This document shows positions 7,301 to 7,473 of a stretch of DNA of 7,473 bases, in pieces. The stretch is from contig JBHHYU010000122.1 in the NCBI GenBank assembly GCA_046757725.1, positions 1 through 7,473 on the forward strand, read 5' to 3'. Each line of letters begins with the position of its first letter. Position 1 is the first letter of the stretch. Source of the DNA: JBHHYU01 sp046757725. GTDB lineage: Bacteria; Desulfobacterota; Binatia; UBA9968. Under the pieces are notes generated by a model that made no database searches, was not told where the DNA came from, and saw nothing but the letters and a program-made list of their open reading frames with translations. The position numbers and the translations under genes were made by a program.

Positions 7301-7473
7301 CTACCGGATAACCTTGGTCGCCTGATAGAGGACGGTCGGCGGGATCGTGATGCCGAGTTGCTTGGCCGTTTTCAGATTGACGACCAGGTTGAATTTTGCA
7401 GGCCGCTCGACGGGCAGGTCTGCAGGCTTGGCGCCCTTTAAGATCTTGTCCACGTACGTAGCAGCGCGGCGGT
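7301..7473 (-). CDS. ABC transporter substrate-binding protein (PF04392-like), C-terminal fragment
   Basis: Reading leftwards from the window end, 56 codons finish at TAG 7303-7301. The sequence DKILKGAKPADLPVE, then FNLVVNLKTAKQLGITIPP and a short end, is the hallmark C-terminus of the PF04392 (YtpP/TrpX-like) ABC substrate-binding proteins. Members are exported lipid-anchored or periplasmic proteins that deliver small molecules to an ABC importer; the ligand cannot be named from this end. The gene starts outside the window and points towards the HigA gene, so the two are convergent. Confidence 0.9.
   Translation of the reverse strand, partial: RRAATYVDKILKGAKPADLPVERPAKFNLVVNLKTAKQLGITIPPTVLYQATKVIR

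Overview
Organism and setting: a moderately GC-rich Gram-negative bacterium. This follows from an ExbD/TolR inner-membrane protein fragment, a secreted periplasmic protein, sigma-54 control and a PF04392-type ABC substrate-binding protein. The mix of sigma-54 two-component genes, Phd/PIN and HigBA modules and this binding-protein type fits environmental groups such as NC10/Methylomirabilota, Nitrospirota or Desulfobacterota. The sequence alone does not fix the phylum.

Layout: (1) 2-190, the C-terminal end of an ExbD/TolR-type protein, running convergently into a DinB-like protein (254-787, minus). (2) 788-1398, a non-coding stretch with a hairpin-rich block (987-1050) and a textbook sigma-54 control region: a 17-bp palindrome at 1112-1128 and a -24/-12 promoter at 1215-1231. 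(3) 1399-3327, a membrane sensor histidine kinase. It overlaps by 4 nt an NtrC-family sigma-54 activator (3324-4676) whose reading frame is broken by two single-base indels of opposite sign. (4) 4677-5196, an intergenic region with a perfect 12-bp inverted repeat, then a second copy of the same control region: palindrome at 4898-4914 and an identical -24/-12 core at 5011-5026. It also holds a possible leader peptide and a terminator-like hairpin. (5) 5197-5715, an exported histidine-phosphatase-fold protein in which all four core catalytic residues are replaced. (6) 5965-7152, a defence or plasticity segment: Phd/YefM antitoxin plus PIN toxin, directly followed by the C-terminal stub of a HigB toxin and an intact HigA antitoxin. 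(7) 7172-7218, a degenerate third copy of parts of the sigma-54 control region, then the C-terminal end of an ABC substrate-binding protein (7301-7473, minus).

How it works together (inference): the kinase and activator probably drive both sigma-54 promoters, their own and that of the exported pseudo-phosphatase. The two promoters share a 39-bp upstream block, and their palindrome-to-promoter distances differ by one helical turn. The most interesting candidate system here is this small autoregulated circuit (membrane sensor, sigma-54 activator, secreted catalytically dead phosphatase). The toxin-antitoxin genes next to it look like a later hybrid insertion.
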